Positions 37,400-47,150 are shown, numbered from the stretch's first letter. The stretch is DNA of 64,000 nt from Azospirillum sp. (GCA_027486405.1 JAIXPD010000071.1:19138-83137), one strand, 5' to 3'. A program made the numbers and translations. Notes: generated by a model from the sequence alone, not told the origin.

Positions 37400-39415
37400 G
37401 TGATCCCCGAACTCGGCCATTACGCGCTGGTGCTGGCGCTGTTCGTCGCCTTTGTCCAGGCCGGTCCGCCGCTGGTCGGGGCCGCCACCCGCAACCCCGC
37501 CTGGATGAGCGTGGCCGGACCCGCCGCGATTGCCCAAATGCTGCTGGTGCTGGTCGCCTATGGCGCGCTGACCTGGGCGCATGTGGTGTCCGATTTCAGC
37601 GTGCAGAATGTGGTGCAGAACAGCCACTCGCTGAAACCGATGCTCTACAAGGTGTCGGGCGTCTGGGGGAACCACGAAGGCTCGATGGTCCTGTGGATCG
37701 TCATGCTCGCCGTGTTCGGGGCCGCCGTCGCCGTGTTTGGCCGCAACCTGCCGCCGACGCTGAAGGCGCGGGTTCTGGCGGTGCAGGGGTTGATCGGCAT
37801 CGGATTCCTGCTGTTCATCCTGACCACCTCCAACCCCTTCATCCGCGTGATCCCGGCCCCGCTGGACGGCAACGATCTGAACCCGCTGTTGCAGGATCCG
37901 GGGCTGGCCTTCCACCCGCCCTTCCTCTACGCGGGCTATGTCGGCTTCTCCATGGCCTTTTCCTTCGCCGTCGCCGCCCTGATCGAGGGGCGGGTCGATC
38001 CGGCCTGGGCGCGCTGGGTGCGGCCCTGGACGCTGGCGGCCTGGTCCACCCTGACCATGGGCATCGCGCTGGGATCCTGGTGGGCCTATTACGAGTTGGG
38101 TTGGGGCGGCTGGTGGTATTGGGATCCGGTCGAAAACGCGTCCTTCATGCCGTGGTTGGCCGGAACGGCGCTGCTGCATTCCGCCATCGTCGTGGAAAAG
38201 CGCGACGCCCTGAAAAGCTGGACCATCCTGCTGGCCATCGTGACCTTTTCGCTGTCGCTGATGGGAACCTTCCTGGTCCGGTCGGGCATTTTGACCTCGG
38301 TGCACGCCTTTGCCGTCGATCCGGCGCGCGGGGCCTTCATCCTGGTGCTGCTGGTCATCGCGACCGGCGGGTCGCTGCTGCTCTACAGCCTGCGCGCCCC
38401 GGCGTTGAAGGCGGGAGGGCTGTTCGCCCCGGTCAGCCGCGAAGGCGCGCTGGTTCTGAACAATTTGCTGCTGTCCACCGCCACCGCCACCGTCTTCATC
38501 GGCACGCTGTACCCGCTGTTCCTCGACATTCTGAAGGCGGGCAAGGTGTCGGTCGGCCCGCCCTTCTTCAACGCCACCTTCGTGCCAATCGCCATTCCGC
38601 TGGTCGCCGCCATGGTCGTCGGCCCCTTCCTGTCGTGGAAGCGGGCGGATCTGGGGGCCGCACTGACCCGGCTGTGGGTGGCCGGGGTGGTGGTCGTCGT
38701 CTGCGTCGCCGTCACCGCCTATGTCACGGCGGGCGGCGGGCCGCTGCTGGCGCTGGTCGGGGTGGCGCTCGCCGCCTGGGCCATCGTCGGATCGCTGGTG
38801 GAGTTCGCCGAGCGCGTCCGTCTGTTCCGCGTGCCGCTGGCCGACAGTTGGACCCGCGCGGTGCATCTGCCGCGCAGCGCCTGGGGCATGACCATCGCCC
38901 ACGCCTTCCTCGGCGTGTCGATCATGGGCATGACCGCGACCTCGGCCTGGCAGAGCGAGCGGATCGATTCGATGCGTCCGGGGCAGACGGCCAGCCTCGC
39001 CGGGTACGAGTTCCGCTTTGACAGCGTCGGCCCGGTGGCGGGCGAGAATTACAAGGCCGACCGCGCCATCTTCACCGTGACGCGGGACGGCCAGCCGGTC
39101 GCCACCCTGACGCCGGAGCGGCGCAGCTACCCCGTCACCCGGATGACGACGACGGAATCGGCGATCCACACCACGCTGTTCTCCGATCTCTACATCGCCC
39201 TGGGCGACCCGACGCAGAACGGCACGGCCTGGATCGTCCGCATCTATCACCACCCGATGGTTCCGTGGATCTGGATCGGCGGCGTCGGCATGATGCTGGG
39301 CGGGCTGGTCAGCCTGACCGACCGCCGGTTCCGCATCGGCGCGCCCGAACGCCGCCGCGCCGCCAAGGCCGGTTTGGTTCCGCCCGCCCAGCCCCCCGCC
39401 CAGCCCGCCGAGTGA
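37400..39415 (+). CDS. ccmF: heme lyase CcmF
   Basis: CcmF with CcmH attaches heme to CxxCH motifs of apocytochrome c. The 671-residue, multi-span membrane protein has the WWD motif GWGGWWYWDPVENASFMPW near residue 235, and His residues in the HEGSMVLW and HPPFLYAGY segments. The start is GTG 37400, 8 bp after ccmE. It is full length. Confidence 0.97.
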   Translation: MIPELGHYALVLALFVAFVQAGPPLVGAATRNPAWMSVAGPAAIAQMLLVLVAYGALTWAHVVSDFSVQNVVQNSHSLKPMLYKVSGVWGNHEGSMVLWIVMLAVFGAAVAVFGRNLPPTLKARVLAVQGLIGIGFLLFILTTSNPFIRVIPAPLDGNDLNPLLQDPGLAFHPPFLYAGYVGFSMAFSFAVAALIEGRVDPAWARWVRPWTLAAWSTLTMGIALGSWWAYYELGWGGWWYWDPVENASFMPWLAGTALLHSAIVVEKRDALKSWTILLAIVTFSLSLMGTFLVRSGILTSVHAFAVDPARGAFILVLLVIATGGSLLLYSLRAPALKAGGLFAPVSREGALVLNNLLLSTATATVFIGTLYPLFLDILKAGKVSVGPPFFNATFVPIAIPLVAAMVVGPFLSWKRADLGAALTRLWVAGVVVVVCVAVTAYVTAGGGPLLALVGVALAAWAIVGSLVEFAERVRLFRVPLADSWTRAVHLPRSAWGMTIAHAFLGVSIMGMTATSAWQSERIDSMRPGQTASLAGYEFRFDSVGPVAGENYKADRAIFTVTRDGQPVATLTPERRSYPVTRMTTTESAIHTTLFSDLYIALGDPTQNGTAWIVRIYHHPMVPWIWIGGVGMMLGGLVSLTDRRFRIGAPERRRAAKAGLVPPAQPPAQPAE

Positions 39416-39431
39416 GGAGAGACGCCTTCCC

Positions 39432-39965
39432 ATGCGCCGCGTGCTCTATCTGCTGCCCTTCCTGCTGTTCGTCGGCGTTGGCGTGGCCTTTTACCTGGGG
39501 TTCGAGCGGGATCCGCGCGACATCCCGTCGGTGCTGATCGACAAGCCGGTTCCGTCCTTCTCCCTGCCGCCGCTGCCGGGGCGGACGGACGGGCTGTCGT
39601 CGACCGGGTTGACCGGCGATGTGACGCTGGTCAACGTCTTTGCCTCCTGGTGCATCCCCTGCAAGGCGGAACACCCGGTCATCACCCGGCTGGCCCGCGA
39701 ACAGGGCGTGACCGTGCGCGCCATCAACCACAAGGACAAGGCGGAGGATGCGTTGGCCTGGTTGACCCGCAACGGCGATCCCTACGCCAGCATCGGCGCG
39801 GATCTGGACGGGCGGGTGTCGATCGATTGGGGCGTGTACGGCGTGCCGGAAAGCTTCCTGATCGACCGCCAGGGCCGCATCCGCTTCAAGCATGTCGGCC
39901 CGCTCACCCCGCAGGTGGTGGAGGAGCAGATCCTCCCCCTGGTCAAGCGTTTGAGGCAGGGATGA
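39432..39965 (+). CDS. ccmG: thiol:disulfide oxidoreductase CcmG/DsbE
   Basis: CcmG keeps the apocytochrome cysteines (or CcmH) reduced in the periplasm. The 177-residue protein has an N-terminal membrane anchor, a thioredoxin fold with the active site WCIPCK in VFASWCIPCKAEHP, and the family's GVYGVPESFLIDRQG cis-Pro loop. It overlaps ccmH by 4 nt. Confidence 0.96.
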   Translation: MRRVLYLLPFLLFVGVGVAFYLGFERDPRDIPSVLIDKPVPSFSLPPLPGRTDGLSSTGLTGDVTLVNVFASWCIPCKAEHPVITRLAREQGVTVRAINHKDKAEDALAWLTRNGDPYASIGADLDGRVSIDWGVYGVPESFLIDRQGRIRFKHVGPLTPQVVEEQILPLVKRLRQG

Positions 39966-40495
39966 GAAGGATTGCGCGCGCGTGCGCCCTGTCGCTGGGG
40001 CTGGGGCTGGGGGGGCTGGGTTTGACCCTGACGCCGCTGGCCCTAACGTCGCTGGTCTTGCCGGTGGGACCGGCCTGGGCCGTTCAACCCGACGAGGTGC
40101 TGCCCGATCCGGCGCTGGAGGCCCGCGCGCGGGAGATCAGCAAGGATCTGCGCTGCCTGGTCTGCCAAAACCAATCCATCGACGACAGCAACGCCCCTTT
40201 GGCCCGCGATCTGCGGGTGCTGGTGCGCGACCGGCTGAAGGCCGGTGACAGCGACGCGGGCGTGTTGGCCTACGTCACCGACCGTTACGGCGATTACGTG
40301 TTGCTGCGCCCGCCCTTCAAGGCGACGACGCTGGTCTTGTGGGTCGCCCCCTTCGCCATCCTGCTGATCGGCGGGCTGGCAACCGCGCTGTTCCTGCGCC
40401 GTCGGCGCAGCGCGACGGCGGAGGCCGACACCGCCCCCCTGACCGAGGATGAGCGCCGCCGGTTGGACGCGCTGCTGCGGAAAGACGATCTCTGA
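39962..40495 (+). CDS. ccmH: cytochrome c-type biogenesis protein CcmH
   Basis: CcmH is a membrane-anchored thiol-oxidoreductase partner of CcmF. The 177-residue protein has a signal-like N-terminus, the reactive LRCLVCQNQSIDDSNAPLA motif (cysteine pair in RCLVC) and a C-terminal membrane helix (LWVAPFAILLIGGLATALF). It begins with an ATG that overlaps the ccmG stop. It ends one base from the ccmI start. Confidence 0.96.
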   Translation: MRRIARACALSLGLGLGGLGLTLTPLALTSLVLPVGPAWAVQPDEVLPDPALEARAREISKDLRCLVCQNQSIDDSNAPLARDLRVLVRDRLKAGDSDAGVLAYVTDRYGDYVLLRPPFKATTLVLWVAPFAILLIGGLATALFLRRRRSATAEADTAPLTEDERRRLDALLRKDDL

Positions 40496-41916
40496 TGCTG
40501 TTCTGGATTTTCGCCGCCGCGATGACGGCGGCGGCCCTTCTGCTGATCCTGTGGCCGCTGTTCCGCGCCGCCCCACCGGTCGCCGCCCGCGCCCAATACG
40601 ACCACGAGGTCTACCGCGACCAGTTGGACGAGGTGGAGCGCGACCGCGCGCGCGGCCTCATCAACAACGCGCAGGCCGAAGCGGCCAAGGCCGAGATCGC
40701 GCGGCGGATGCTGGCCGACAGCGACAGCGCCGCCGACGCGGCCCGACCGACCGCACCGCGCACCGCCCGCGCGCTCGCCCTGCTGTTGGCGCTGCTGGTG
40801 CCGGTCGGGGCGGTGACGGTCTACGCCCTGTTGGGACGGCCGGAGGCTCCGGCCCAGCCGCTCGCCTCCCGCGATCTGGAGAAGGAGCGCGGCGGCCCGC
40901 CGCAATCGGTGCTCGCCGCCGTGGAGTCGCTGAAAAAGCAGCTCGCCGACAACCCGAACGACCCGCAGGGCTGGACCATCCTCGGTCAGGCCTATGTCAA
41001 GATGAACCGCCCGGCGGAGGCGGTGGACGCCCTGCGCCGCGCCGCCGCCCTCAGCCCCGACGACGTCGAACTGCTCGGCCTGTTCGGGGAGGTCGCAACC
41101 GACGCCAACGACGGCGCGGTCCCGGAGGAGGCGCGCGCCGCCTTCGACCGTGTGCTGACCAAGGATCCCAAGGACGCCCGCGCCCGCTTCTTCGCCGCCC
41201 TGGCCCGGTATCAGGCGGGCGACCAGCGCACGGCGCTGGACCGCTGGCGCGCGCTGATGGCCGATTCCCCGGCCAACGCCCCGTGGGTCCCAGTCCTGCG
41301 CGACCAGATCCGCGAGGCGGCCATCGCCCTGAAGCTCGACCCCGCCGCCGTCACGCCGGAGCCGCTGCCGCCCGAAACGCCGACGGCCCAGGCCGACCCA
41401 GCGCCAAACGCCGCCCCGGCACCAAACGCCCCACCACAAGCCGGGCAGCCCAGCGCCGACGAGCGCGACCAGATGATCCGGGGCATGGTTGCCAACCTTG
41501 CCAGCAAGCTGGACGCCGACCCGTCGGACATCGACGGTTGGCTGAAGCTGATCCGCTCCTACGGCGTGCTCGGCGAACGGGCCAAGGCGCTGGAGGCCGC
41601 GACCAAGGCCAAGGAGCGCGCGCCCAACCGCCCGGATGTGCTGGTCGCCTACGCCGGAGCGATCCTGCAAGGCATCCCGCGCAGCGACACCCCCGCCCCG
41701 ATGCCGGGCGAGGTGACGGCGGCCTTGCGTCAAGCCTTGGCGGTTGACGCAACCAACCGCGACGCGCTGTGGCTGCTGGGTCTGGACGCCATGACCACCG
41801 GCCGCAAGGCCGAGGTGCAAGAGTTCTGGGGCCGTCTGATCGCCCAATTCAAGCCGGGCGACCCGGAACACACGCTGTTGAAGGCGCGCTTGGACGCGTT
41901 GAAGGCGGGCGGCTGA
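40495..41916 (+). CDS. ccmI: cytochrome c maturation protein CcmI (CycH), TPR protein
   Basis: CcmI chaperones apocytochrome c to the ligase. The 473-residue protein has two N-terminal membrane helices flanking a basic loop (to about residue 120), then TPR repeats (DPQGWTILGQAYVKMNRPAEAVDALRRA and later copies, key piece GWTILGQAYVKMNRPAEA), a Pro/Ala-rich linker near residue 295-320 and a second TPR block. It is separate from CcmH, as in alphaproteobacteria. Confidence 0.93.
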   Translation: MLFWIFAAAMTAAALLLILWPLFRAAPPVAARAQYDHEVYRDQLDEVERDRARGLINNAQAEAAKAEIARRMLADSDSAADAARPTAPRTARALALLLALLVPVGAVTVYALLGRPEAPAQPLASRDLEKERGGPPQSVLAAVESLKKQLADNPNDPQGWTILGQAYVKMNRPAEAVDALRRAAALSPDDVELLGLFGEVATDANDGAVPEEARAAFDRVLTKDPKDARARFFAALARYQAGDQRTALDRWRALMADSPANAPWVPVLRDQIREAAIALKLDPAAVTPEPLPPETPTAQADPAPNAAPAPNAPPQAGQPSADERDQMIRGMVANLASKLDADPSDIDGWLKLIRSYGVLGERAKALEAATKAKERAPNRPDVLVAYAGAILQGIPRSDTPAPMPGEVTAALRQALAVDATNRDALWLLGLDAMTTGRKAEVQEFWGRLIAQFKPGDPEHTLLKARLDALKAGG

Positions 41917-41920
41917 GAAG

Positions 41921-41954
41921 CCGTTCCGGCCTGGCGACCGTTCCCACCTGGGGA
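41921..41954. repeat. two imperfect 17-bp tandem units just after the ccmI stop
   Basis: CCGTTCCGGCCTGGCGA (41921) and CCGTTCCCACCTGGGGA (41938) match at 14 of 17 positions, 4 bp after the ccmI stop codon. Confidence 0.7.
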
Positions 41955-41976
41955 CGAAGCGGTTACACTGCCGGGC

Positions 41977-42702
41977 ATGATCCTGCTGTTCACCGATTTC
42001 GGCCTGTCCGGCCCCTACACCGGGCAGGTCAAGGCGGTGTTGACGCAACAGGCCCCCGGCGTGCCGGTGATCGACCTGTTCGCCGACGCCCCGGCCTTTG
42101 ACCCGCAACTGTCGGCCTATCTTCTGGCCGCCCACGCCCCCGCCCTTCCGGTTGGCAGCCTGTTCCTGTGCGTGGTCGATCCCGGCGTCGGCACCGACCG
42201 CGCGCCCGTGATCGTCGAGGCGGATGGCCGGTGGTTCGTCGGCCCCGACAACGGATTGTTCGCCCTGGTGGCCCGGCGCGCGGCCAGCCGACGGGCGTGG
42301 CGGATCGATTGGCGGCCCGACCGGCTGTCGGCCAGCTTCCACGGCCGCGACCTGTTCGCCCCGGTGATCGCCCGCTTGGCGACCGGTCAGCCGGTGGTGC
42401 GCACGGCGCTGGATCCCGCCACCATCGACCGCCCCGATTGGCCGGACGACCTCGCCCGCATCGTCTATGTCGATGTCTATGGCAACGCGATGACCGGCCT
42501 GCGCGCAGCGATTCTGCCCAGCACCGCGACCCTGCGGGTGGGCGACCGAGTGGCGCACCGCCACCGCACCTTCGCCGACGCGCCGCGCGGGGCGGCGCTG
42601 TGGTACGAGAACTCCAACGGTCTGGCCGAAATCGCCGTCCACGCCGGTCGGGCCGACCGCGATTGGGGGCTGTCCGTCGGCGACGCGGTGACGGTGGAGT
42701 AA
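41977..42702 (+). CDS. SAM hydroxide adenosyltransferase (DUF62, chlorinase/fluorinase-like fold)
   Basis: The 241-residue protein belongs to the family of fluorinase-fold enzymes; most bacterial members hydrolyse SAM to adenosine and methionine. It has the signature start LFTDFGLSGPYTGQVKAVL, a CVVDPGVGTDRAPVIVE strand and GPDNGLF, plus the C-terminal VYVDVYGNAMTGL. The conserved Asp in TDFG is present. The physiological role is unknown. The gene ends with a duplicated GGTGGAGT unit at the stop. Confidence 0.9.
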   Translation: MILLFTDFGLSGPYTGQVKAVLTQQAPGVPVIDLFADAPAFDPQLSAYLLAAHAPALPVGSLFLCVVDPGVGTDRAPVIVEADGRWFVGPDNGLFALVARRAASRRAWRIDWRPDRLSASFHGRDLFAPVIARLATGQPVVRTALDPATIDRPDWPDDLARIVYVDVYGNAMTGLRAAILPSTATLRVGDRVAHRHRTFADAPRGAALWYENSNGLAEIAVHAGRADRDWGLSVGDAVTVE

Positions 42703-42714
42703 TGGTGGAGTGAG
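42693..42714. repeat. two 11-bp tandem units spanning a stop codon
   Basis: GGTGGAGTAAT (42693) and GGTGGAGTGAG (42704) abut; the first contains the TAA stop (42700-42702) and the second a TGA in the shifted frame. Confidence 0.85.
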
Positions 42715-42729
42715 GGCGGAGCGGGCATG

Positions 42730-42755
42730 AAAAAAGGGGACGCGGCGGCGTCCCC
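42730..42755 (-). terminator. intrinsic terminator of phoB
   Basis: On the minus strand GGGGACGC (42755-42748), loop CGCC, GCGTCCCC (42743-42736) is followed by TTTTTT (42735-42730). It lies 64 bp past the phoB stop and may serve the convergent gene as well. Confidence 0.88.
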
Positions 42756-42818
42756 CTGGTCACTCCCCTCCACCCCCGCCACGACCGGACGGGGAGAGGC
42801 GATTCAGATCAAGTTCGC

Positions 42819-43523
42819 TCAAATCGACTTGGTGTCGAGCGCGTAGCCCGCCGACCGCACGGTGCGGATCAGATCCAGTTCGGTGTCCTCGTTCATCGCC
42901 TTGCGCAGGCGGCGGATGTGGACGTCCACCGTGCGCGGTTCGACATACACGTCGTGGCCCCACACCAGATCGAGAAGCTGTTCGCGCGAGAAGACGCGCC
43001 CCGGATGCTGCATGAAATGGCGCAGCAGGCGGAATTCGGTCGGGCCGAGATGGATGTCGCGCCCGTTGCGGCGCACGCGGTGGGCGGCCAGATCCATCGT
43101 GACGTCGGCGAATTGCAGCGTCTCGTCGGTCATGCCCGGCGAGGCGCGGCGCAGCACCGCGCGCATGCGGGCCACCAGCTCCGTCGGCGAAAAGGGCTTG
43201 GTGATGTAATCGTCGGCCCCGGAATTCAGGCCGCGCACGCGGTCGCCTTCCTCCCCGCGCGCGGTCAGCATGATGATCGGGATGTCGCGGGTCTTGCTGT
43301 TGCGGCGAAGCTGGCGGCAGACCTCCAGCCCGCTCATCAGCGGCAGCATCCAATCGAGCAGAACGATGTGCGGGGTCTGCTCACCGGCCAGGAGGAGGGC
43401 CTCCTCCCCATCGGTGGCGGTCACGACGCGGAAGCCATCCTTTTCCAGGTTGTACTTCAACAAGGTGACAATGTCGGCCTCGTCCTCGACGATCAGGACG
43501 AGCGGCTTCAGCGCCGCGTTCAT
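42819..43523 (-). CDS. phoB: phosphate regulon response regulator PhoB
   Basis: PhoB, when phosphorylated by PhoR, binds Pho boxes and activates the phosphate regulon. The 234-residue protein has an N-terminal receiver (VEDEADIVTLLKYNLEKDG, phospho-acceptor in IVLLDWMLPLMSG, IIMLTARGEE) and a C-terminal OmpR-type winged helix (HLGPTEFRLLRHFMQHPGRVFSREQLLDLVWG, key piece FRLLRHFMQ). ATG 43523 is preceded by GGAG; longer readings start upstream in sequence unlike PhoB. It follows pstB after 131 bp, with no phoU between. Confidence 0.97.
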   Translation of the reverse strand: MNAALKPLVLIVEDEADIVTLLKYNLEKDGFRVVTATDGEEALLLAGEQTPHIVLLDWMLPLMSGLEVCRQLRRNSKTRDIPIIMLTARGEEGDRVRGLNSGADDYITKPFSPTELVARMRAVLRRASPGMTDETLQFADVTMDLAAHRVRRNGRDIHLGPTEFRLLRHFMQHPGRVFSREQLLDLVWGHDVYVEPRTVDVHIRRLRKAMNEDTELDLIRTVRSAGYALDTKSI

Positions 43524-43654
43524 GGTGGCTCCGTTCACTGCGCGCGCTTCGACGTTACCCAGCATCTTTGCTTCCTTCAACAATACTCGGCGCATCCGCC
43601 AACCCGACACGCCCCCTCCCCAACCCCAGGGGAAGGGGGCGACCCTTCACCCGA

Positions 43655-44473
43655 TCAGCCGTAACGGCCGGTGATGTAGCCCTGGGTGCGCTCGTCGCGC
43701 GGGTTGGTGAAGATTTCCTCGGTGTCGTCGCACTCCACCATGTCGCCCAGGTGGAAGAACGCGGTCTTTTGGGACACGCGGGCCGCCTGCTGCATGTTGT
43801 GGGTGACGATGACGATGGTGAAGTTCTCGCGCAGCTCGTCGATCAGCTCTTCGATGTGGGCCGTCGCGATGGGGTCGAGCGCGGAGCACGGCTCGTCCAT
43901 CAGGATGACTTCCGGGCTGACCGCGATGGCGCGGGCGATGCAAAGACGCTGCTGCTGGCCGCCCGACAGGCCGGTCCCCGGCTCGCGCAGGCGGTCCTTG
44001 ACTTCGTTCCACAGGCCCGCACGCTGCAACGACTTCTCGACGACCTCGTCCAACTCCTCGCGACCGGTGGCCATGCCGTGGATGCGCGGGCCGTAGGCGA
44101 TGTTGTCGTAGATCGACTTGGGGAAGGGGTTCGGCTTCTGGAACACCATGCCGACGCGGGCGCGGAGCTGCACCGCGTCGATGCCCTTGCCGTAGATGTC
44201 CTCACCGTCGAGCGCGATCAGGCCTTCGACCCGGCAATTCTCGATGGTGTCGTTCATCCGGTTCAGGCAGCGCAGGAAGGTGGATTTGCCGCAGCCCGAC
44301 GGGCCGATCAGCGCCAACACCTTGTTTTCCTGGATCTCGACGTTGATGCCCTTCAACGCCTGCTTGGCGCCGTAGAACACCTTGACGTCGCGAGCCACCA
44401 TCTTGTTCGGCACGGCCGGAGCGGTGCGCGCGGCGGCTTGCGGCTTGGTGTGGATCTGGGTCTGGACGCTCAT
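43655..44473 (-). CDS. pstB: phosphate ABC transporter ATP-binding protein
   Basis: PstB powers the high-affinity phosphate importer. The 272-residue protein has Walker A GPSGCGKST, Q-loop FQKPNPFP, signature LSGGQQQRL and Walker B VILMDEPCSALDP. It starts 3 nt after pstA and is followed by a GC-rich hairpin (43611-43640) before phoB. The genes are ordered pstS-pstC-pstA-pstB-phoB. Confidence 0.98.
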   Translation of the reverse strand: MSVQTQIHTKPQAAARTAPAVPNKMVARDVKVFYGAKQALKGINVEIQENKVLALIGPSGCGKSTFLRCLNRMNDTIENCRVEGLIALDGEDIYGKGIDAVQLRARVGMVFQKPNPFPKSIYDNIAYGPRIHGMATGREELDEVVEKSLQRAGLWNEVKDRLREPGTGLSGGQQQRLCIARAIAVSPEVILMDEPCSALDPIATAHIEELIDELRENFTIVIVTHNMQQAARVSQKTAFFHLGDMVECDDTEEIFTNPRDERTQGYITGRYG

Positions 44474-44476
44474 GGC

Positions 44477-45775
44477 TTACCACCGCCTCTCGAATTTCTT
44501 GCGCAGGAAAACGGCCAACCCGTTCATCAGGATCAGGAAGCCCAGCAGGATCATGATCGCCGCCGAGGTGCGTTCGGTGAAGGCACGCTCGGGGCTGTCG
44601 GCCCACATGTAGATCTGCACCGGCAACACGGTCGCGCTGTCGGTCAGGCCGTGGGGGATGTCAACGATGAAGGCGACCATGCCGATCATCAGCAGCGGGG
44701 CGGTTTCGCCCAGCGCGCGGGCCATGCCGATGATGGTCCCGGTCAGGATGCCCGGCATCGCCAGCGGCAGCACATGGTGCGTCACCGTTTGCAGGGGCGA
44801 CGCGCCGATGCCCAGCGCGGCTTCGCGGATCGACGGCGGCACCGACTTCAGGGCGACGCGGGCGGAGATGATGATGACCGGCAGGGTCATCAGCGCCATC
44901 ACCAGACCACCGACCAGCGGGGCCGAACGCGGCAGACCGAAGAAGCCCAGGAACACCGCCAAGCCCAGCAGACCGAAGATGATCGACGGCACGGCGGCGA
45001 GGTTGTTGATGTTGACCTCGATCAGGTCGGTCCACTTGTTCTTCGGCGCGAACTCTTCCAGATAGACCGCCGCCGCCACGCCGATCGGAACCGACAGCAG
45101 CATCGTCACCGTCAGCGTCAGCATGGAGCCGACGATGGCACCCCAGATGCCCGCCTGTTCGGCCTCGCGGCTGTCGCCCGCCGAGAACAGGGTGGTGTTG
45201 AAGGCCTGGACCAGCGTGCCCTTGGCAACCATCGCGTCGATGGCGGCGATCTTGGCGTCGTTCAGACGGCGTTCGGATTCCGGCGCGCTGCGCGAGAAGT
45301 TGCCCTTCACGAACTGGTCGACTTCGTCGTCCACACGCACCCAGACGGTTTGCGTGGTCCCGACGATGGCCGGGTTCTGCTTGACCAGCGCCTCCAGCTC
45401 ATAGGGCGCGCCGGACGACAGCAGCTCGTTCAGCGTGCGCTTGCCGGTGCGGTCGGTGATCTGCGGGAACTGGGCGTACAGCGCCTGGCGGAGAATGGCG
45501 GTGTAGTTCCGCTCCTCCACCTGCGCCTTGTCCAACGTCACCTCCAGCCGCACCTGCGCCTGTTGGAAGGCGGTGTAGCCCTTGGAGACGATGGAGGTCA
45601 GCAGCACCACCAGCATCAGCGACGCCAGCGCCAGGGCTGCGATGCCCGCGATCTTGAAGTTGCGCTCGGCGGCGTAGCGACCGCGCAGCCGACGGGCGAA
45701 CTCCTCGCTCTGGTAATGGGATTTGGAAGCCGTGACGGTCATGGCCCGCGTATCCTGTTGCACGAGATCAGTCAT
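44477..45775 (-). CDS. pstA: phosphate ABC transporter permease PstA (long form)
   Basis: PstA is one of the two inner-membrane permeases of the phosphate importer. The 432-residue form is longer than the roughly 290-residue E. coli protein: after the first helix (IAGIAALALASLMLVVLLTSIV) there is a periplasmic insert of about 150 residues. The C-terminal six-helix core has the transporter loop EAALGIGASPLQTVTHHVLPLAMPG (key piece EAALGIGAS). ATG 45775 overlaps the pstC stop by 8 nt. The long form is common in alphaproteobacteria. Confidence 0.95.
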   Translation of the reverse strand: MTDLVQQDTRAMTVTASKSHYQSEEFARRLRGRYAAERNFKIAGIAALALASLMLVVLLTSIVSKGYTAFQQAQVRLEVTLDKAQVEERNYTAILRQALYAQFPQITDRTGKRTLNELLSSGAPYELEALVKQNPAIVGTTQTVWVRVDDEVDQFVKGNFSRSAPESERRLNDAKIAAIDAMVAKGTLVQAFNTTLFSAGDSREAEQAGIWGAIVGSMLTLTVTMLLSVPIGVAAAVYLEEFAPKNKWTDLIEVNINNLAAVPSIIFGLLGLAVFLGFFGLPRSAPLVGGLVMALMTLPVIIISARVALKSVPPSIREAALGIGASPLQTVTHHVLPLAMPGILTGTIIGMARALGETAPLLMIGMVAFIVDIPHGLTDSATVLPVQIYMWADSPERAFTERTSAAIMILLGFLILMNGLAVFLRKKFERRW

Positions 45776-47150
45776 ATTTCTCTCGATACTTCTGGACCAC
45801 CCGCAGGGCGACCATGTTGAGGGAGAGCGTGACGACGAACAGCACCAGACCCAGGCCGAAGGCCGACAGCGTCTTGGGGCTGTCGAATTCCTGGTCGCCG
45901 ACCAGCAGGGTGGCGATCTGCGTCGTCACCGTGGTCACGGCGTCCAGCGGGTTGGCCGTCAGGTTGGCGGTCAGGCCCGAGGCCATGGTGACGATCATGG
46001 TTTCGCCGATCGCGCGGCTGACCGCCAGCATGATGGCGGCGACGATGCCGGGCAGGGCGGCGGGGATCACCACCTGGCGGATGGTTTCCGACTTGGTGGC
46101 CCCCAGGCCATAAGAGCCATCGCGCAGCGCTTGCGGCACCGCGTTGATGACGTCGTCCGACAGCGAGCTGACGAAGGGGATGATCATCACCCCCATGACA
46201 ATGCCCGCCGACAGCGCCGATTCGGAGCTGACATCCAGCCCGATGCTGTGACCGATGGAGCGGACGAACGGGGCCATGGTCAGCGCGGCGAAGAAGCCGT
46301 AAACGACCGTCGGGATGCCCGCGAGAATTTCCAAAATCGGCTTCAGCCAGGTCCGCACGTTCGGGTTGGCGTATTCCGACATGTAGATCGCCGACATCAG
46401 CCCGACCGGGACCGCCACGATCATGGCGATGGCGGTGATGAGCAGCGTGCCGGTGAAGAGCGGGATGACGCCGAAGGAGCCGGAGGAGCCGACCTGATCG
46501 GCCCGCATCGCCATCTGCGGACTCCAATGGGTCCCCAGCAGGAAGTCGATGGGGGACACGACGGAGAAGAAGCGCATCGCTTCGAACAGCAGCGACAGGA
46601 CGATGCCGATGGTGGTCAGGATGGCGACCATCGAGCAGACCACCAACCCGATGTTGACGACCCGCTCCACCCGGTTGCGGGCGCGCAGATCGGGGCTGAT
46701 GCACTGACGGCCATAAGCCAGACCGGCCACCGCGAGGCTGGCACCGATGGCCAGCAGGCTCCAGTCGCTGATCGCGCGCAGGCTGTTGTAATGGGCCGCC
46801 GCCGCCGTCACCGCCGGATCAACGTCGCGGCCGGTCGAAATGCCGTGCGCGATGTTGAGGATGTCGGCCTTCAGCAGGTTCAGCGTCTGGGGATCGCCCG
46901 CGACCAGGCGGTCGGGCAGGGCCGACATCACCATGCGCATGATGAGCCAGCCTTCCGACGCCGTCCACAGAGCGAACAGGAACAGCGCAGGCAGGCCGGC
47001 CCACAAGGCGACGTAGAAGCCGTGATAGGAGGGAACCGAGTGAAGCTCAACCAGGCGACCGCCGACGGAGGCGGCCGCGCGCGACCGGCCCATCTGGTAA
47101 CCGGACACGGTGAGCAAAGCCAGGATGAGGACAAGAACGGTGATCTGCAT
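45768..47150 (-). CDS. pstC: phosphate ABC transporter permease PstC (long form)
   Basis: PstC is the second permease. The 460-residue protein has an N-terminal extension with two or three helices and a loop (about residues 1-150), absent in enteric PstC, then the core with GIPTVVYGFFAALTMAPFV and the coupling loop GSYGLGATKSETIRQVVIPAALPG (key piece YGLGATKSETI). It follows pstS after a strong hairpin that may favour the upstream transcript. Confidence 0.96.
   Translation of the reverse strand: MQITVLVLILALLTVSGYQMGRSRAAASVGGRLVELHSVPSYHGFYVALWAGLPALFLFALWTASEGWLIMRMVMSALPDRLVAGDPQTLNLLKADILNIAHGISTGRDVDPAVTAAAAHYNSLRAISDWSLLAIGASLAVAGLAYGRQCISPDLRARNRVERVVNIGLVVCSMVAILTTIGIVLSLLFEAMRFFSVVSPIDFLLGTHWSPQMAMRADQVGSSGSFGVIPLFTGTLLITAIAMIVAVPVGLMSAIYMSEYANPNVRTWLKPILEILAGIPTVVYGFFAALTMAPFVRSIGHSIGLDVSSESALSAGIVMGVMIIPFVSSLSDDVINAVPQALRDGSYGLGATKSETIRQVVIPAALPGIVAAIMLAVSRAIGETMIVTMASGLTANLTANPLDAVTTVTTQIATLLVGDQEFDSPKTLSAFGLGLVLFVVTLSLNMVALRVVQKYREKYD

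Noticed and set aside
36605..39433. Long minus-strand open frame opposite ccmD, ccmE and ccmF
   Set aside because: Shadow frame; the ccm genes have family motifs and correct spacing.
43611..43640. GC-rich hairpin between pstB and phoB as an intrinsic terminator
   Set aside because: The stem is strong but there is no U-tract on either strand, and phoB has no clear promoter of its own, so read-through is more likely.
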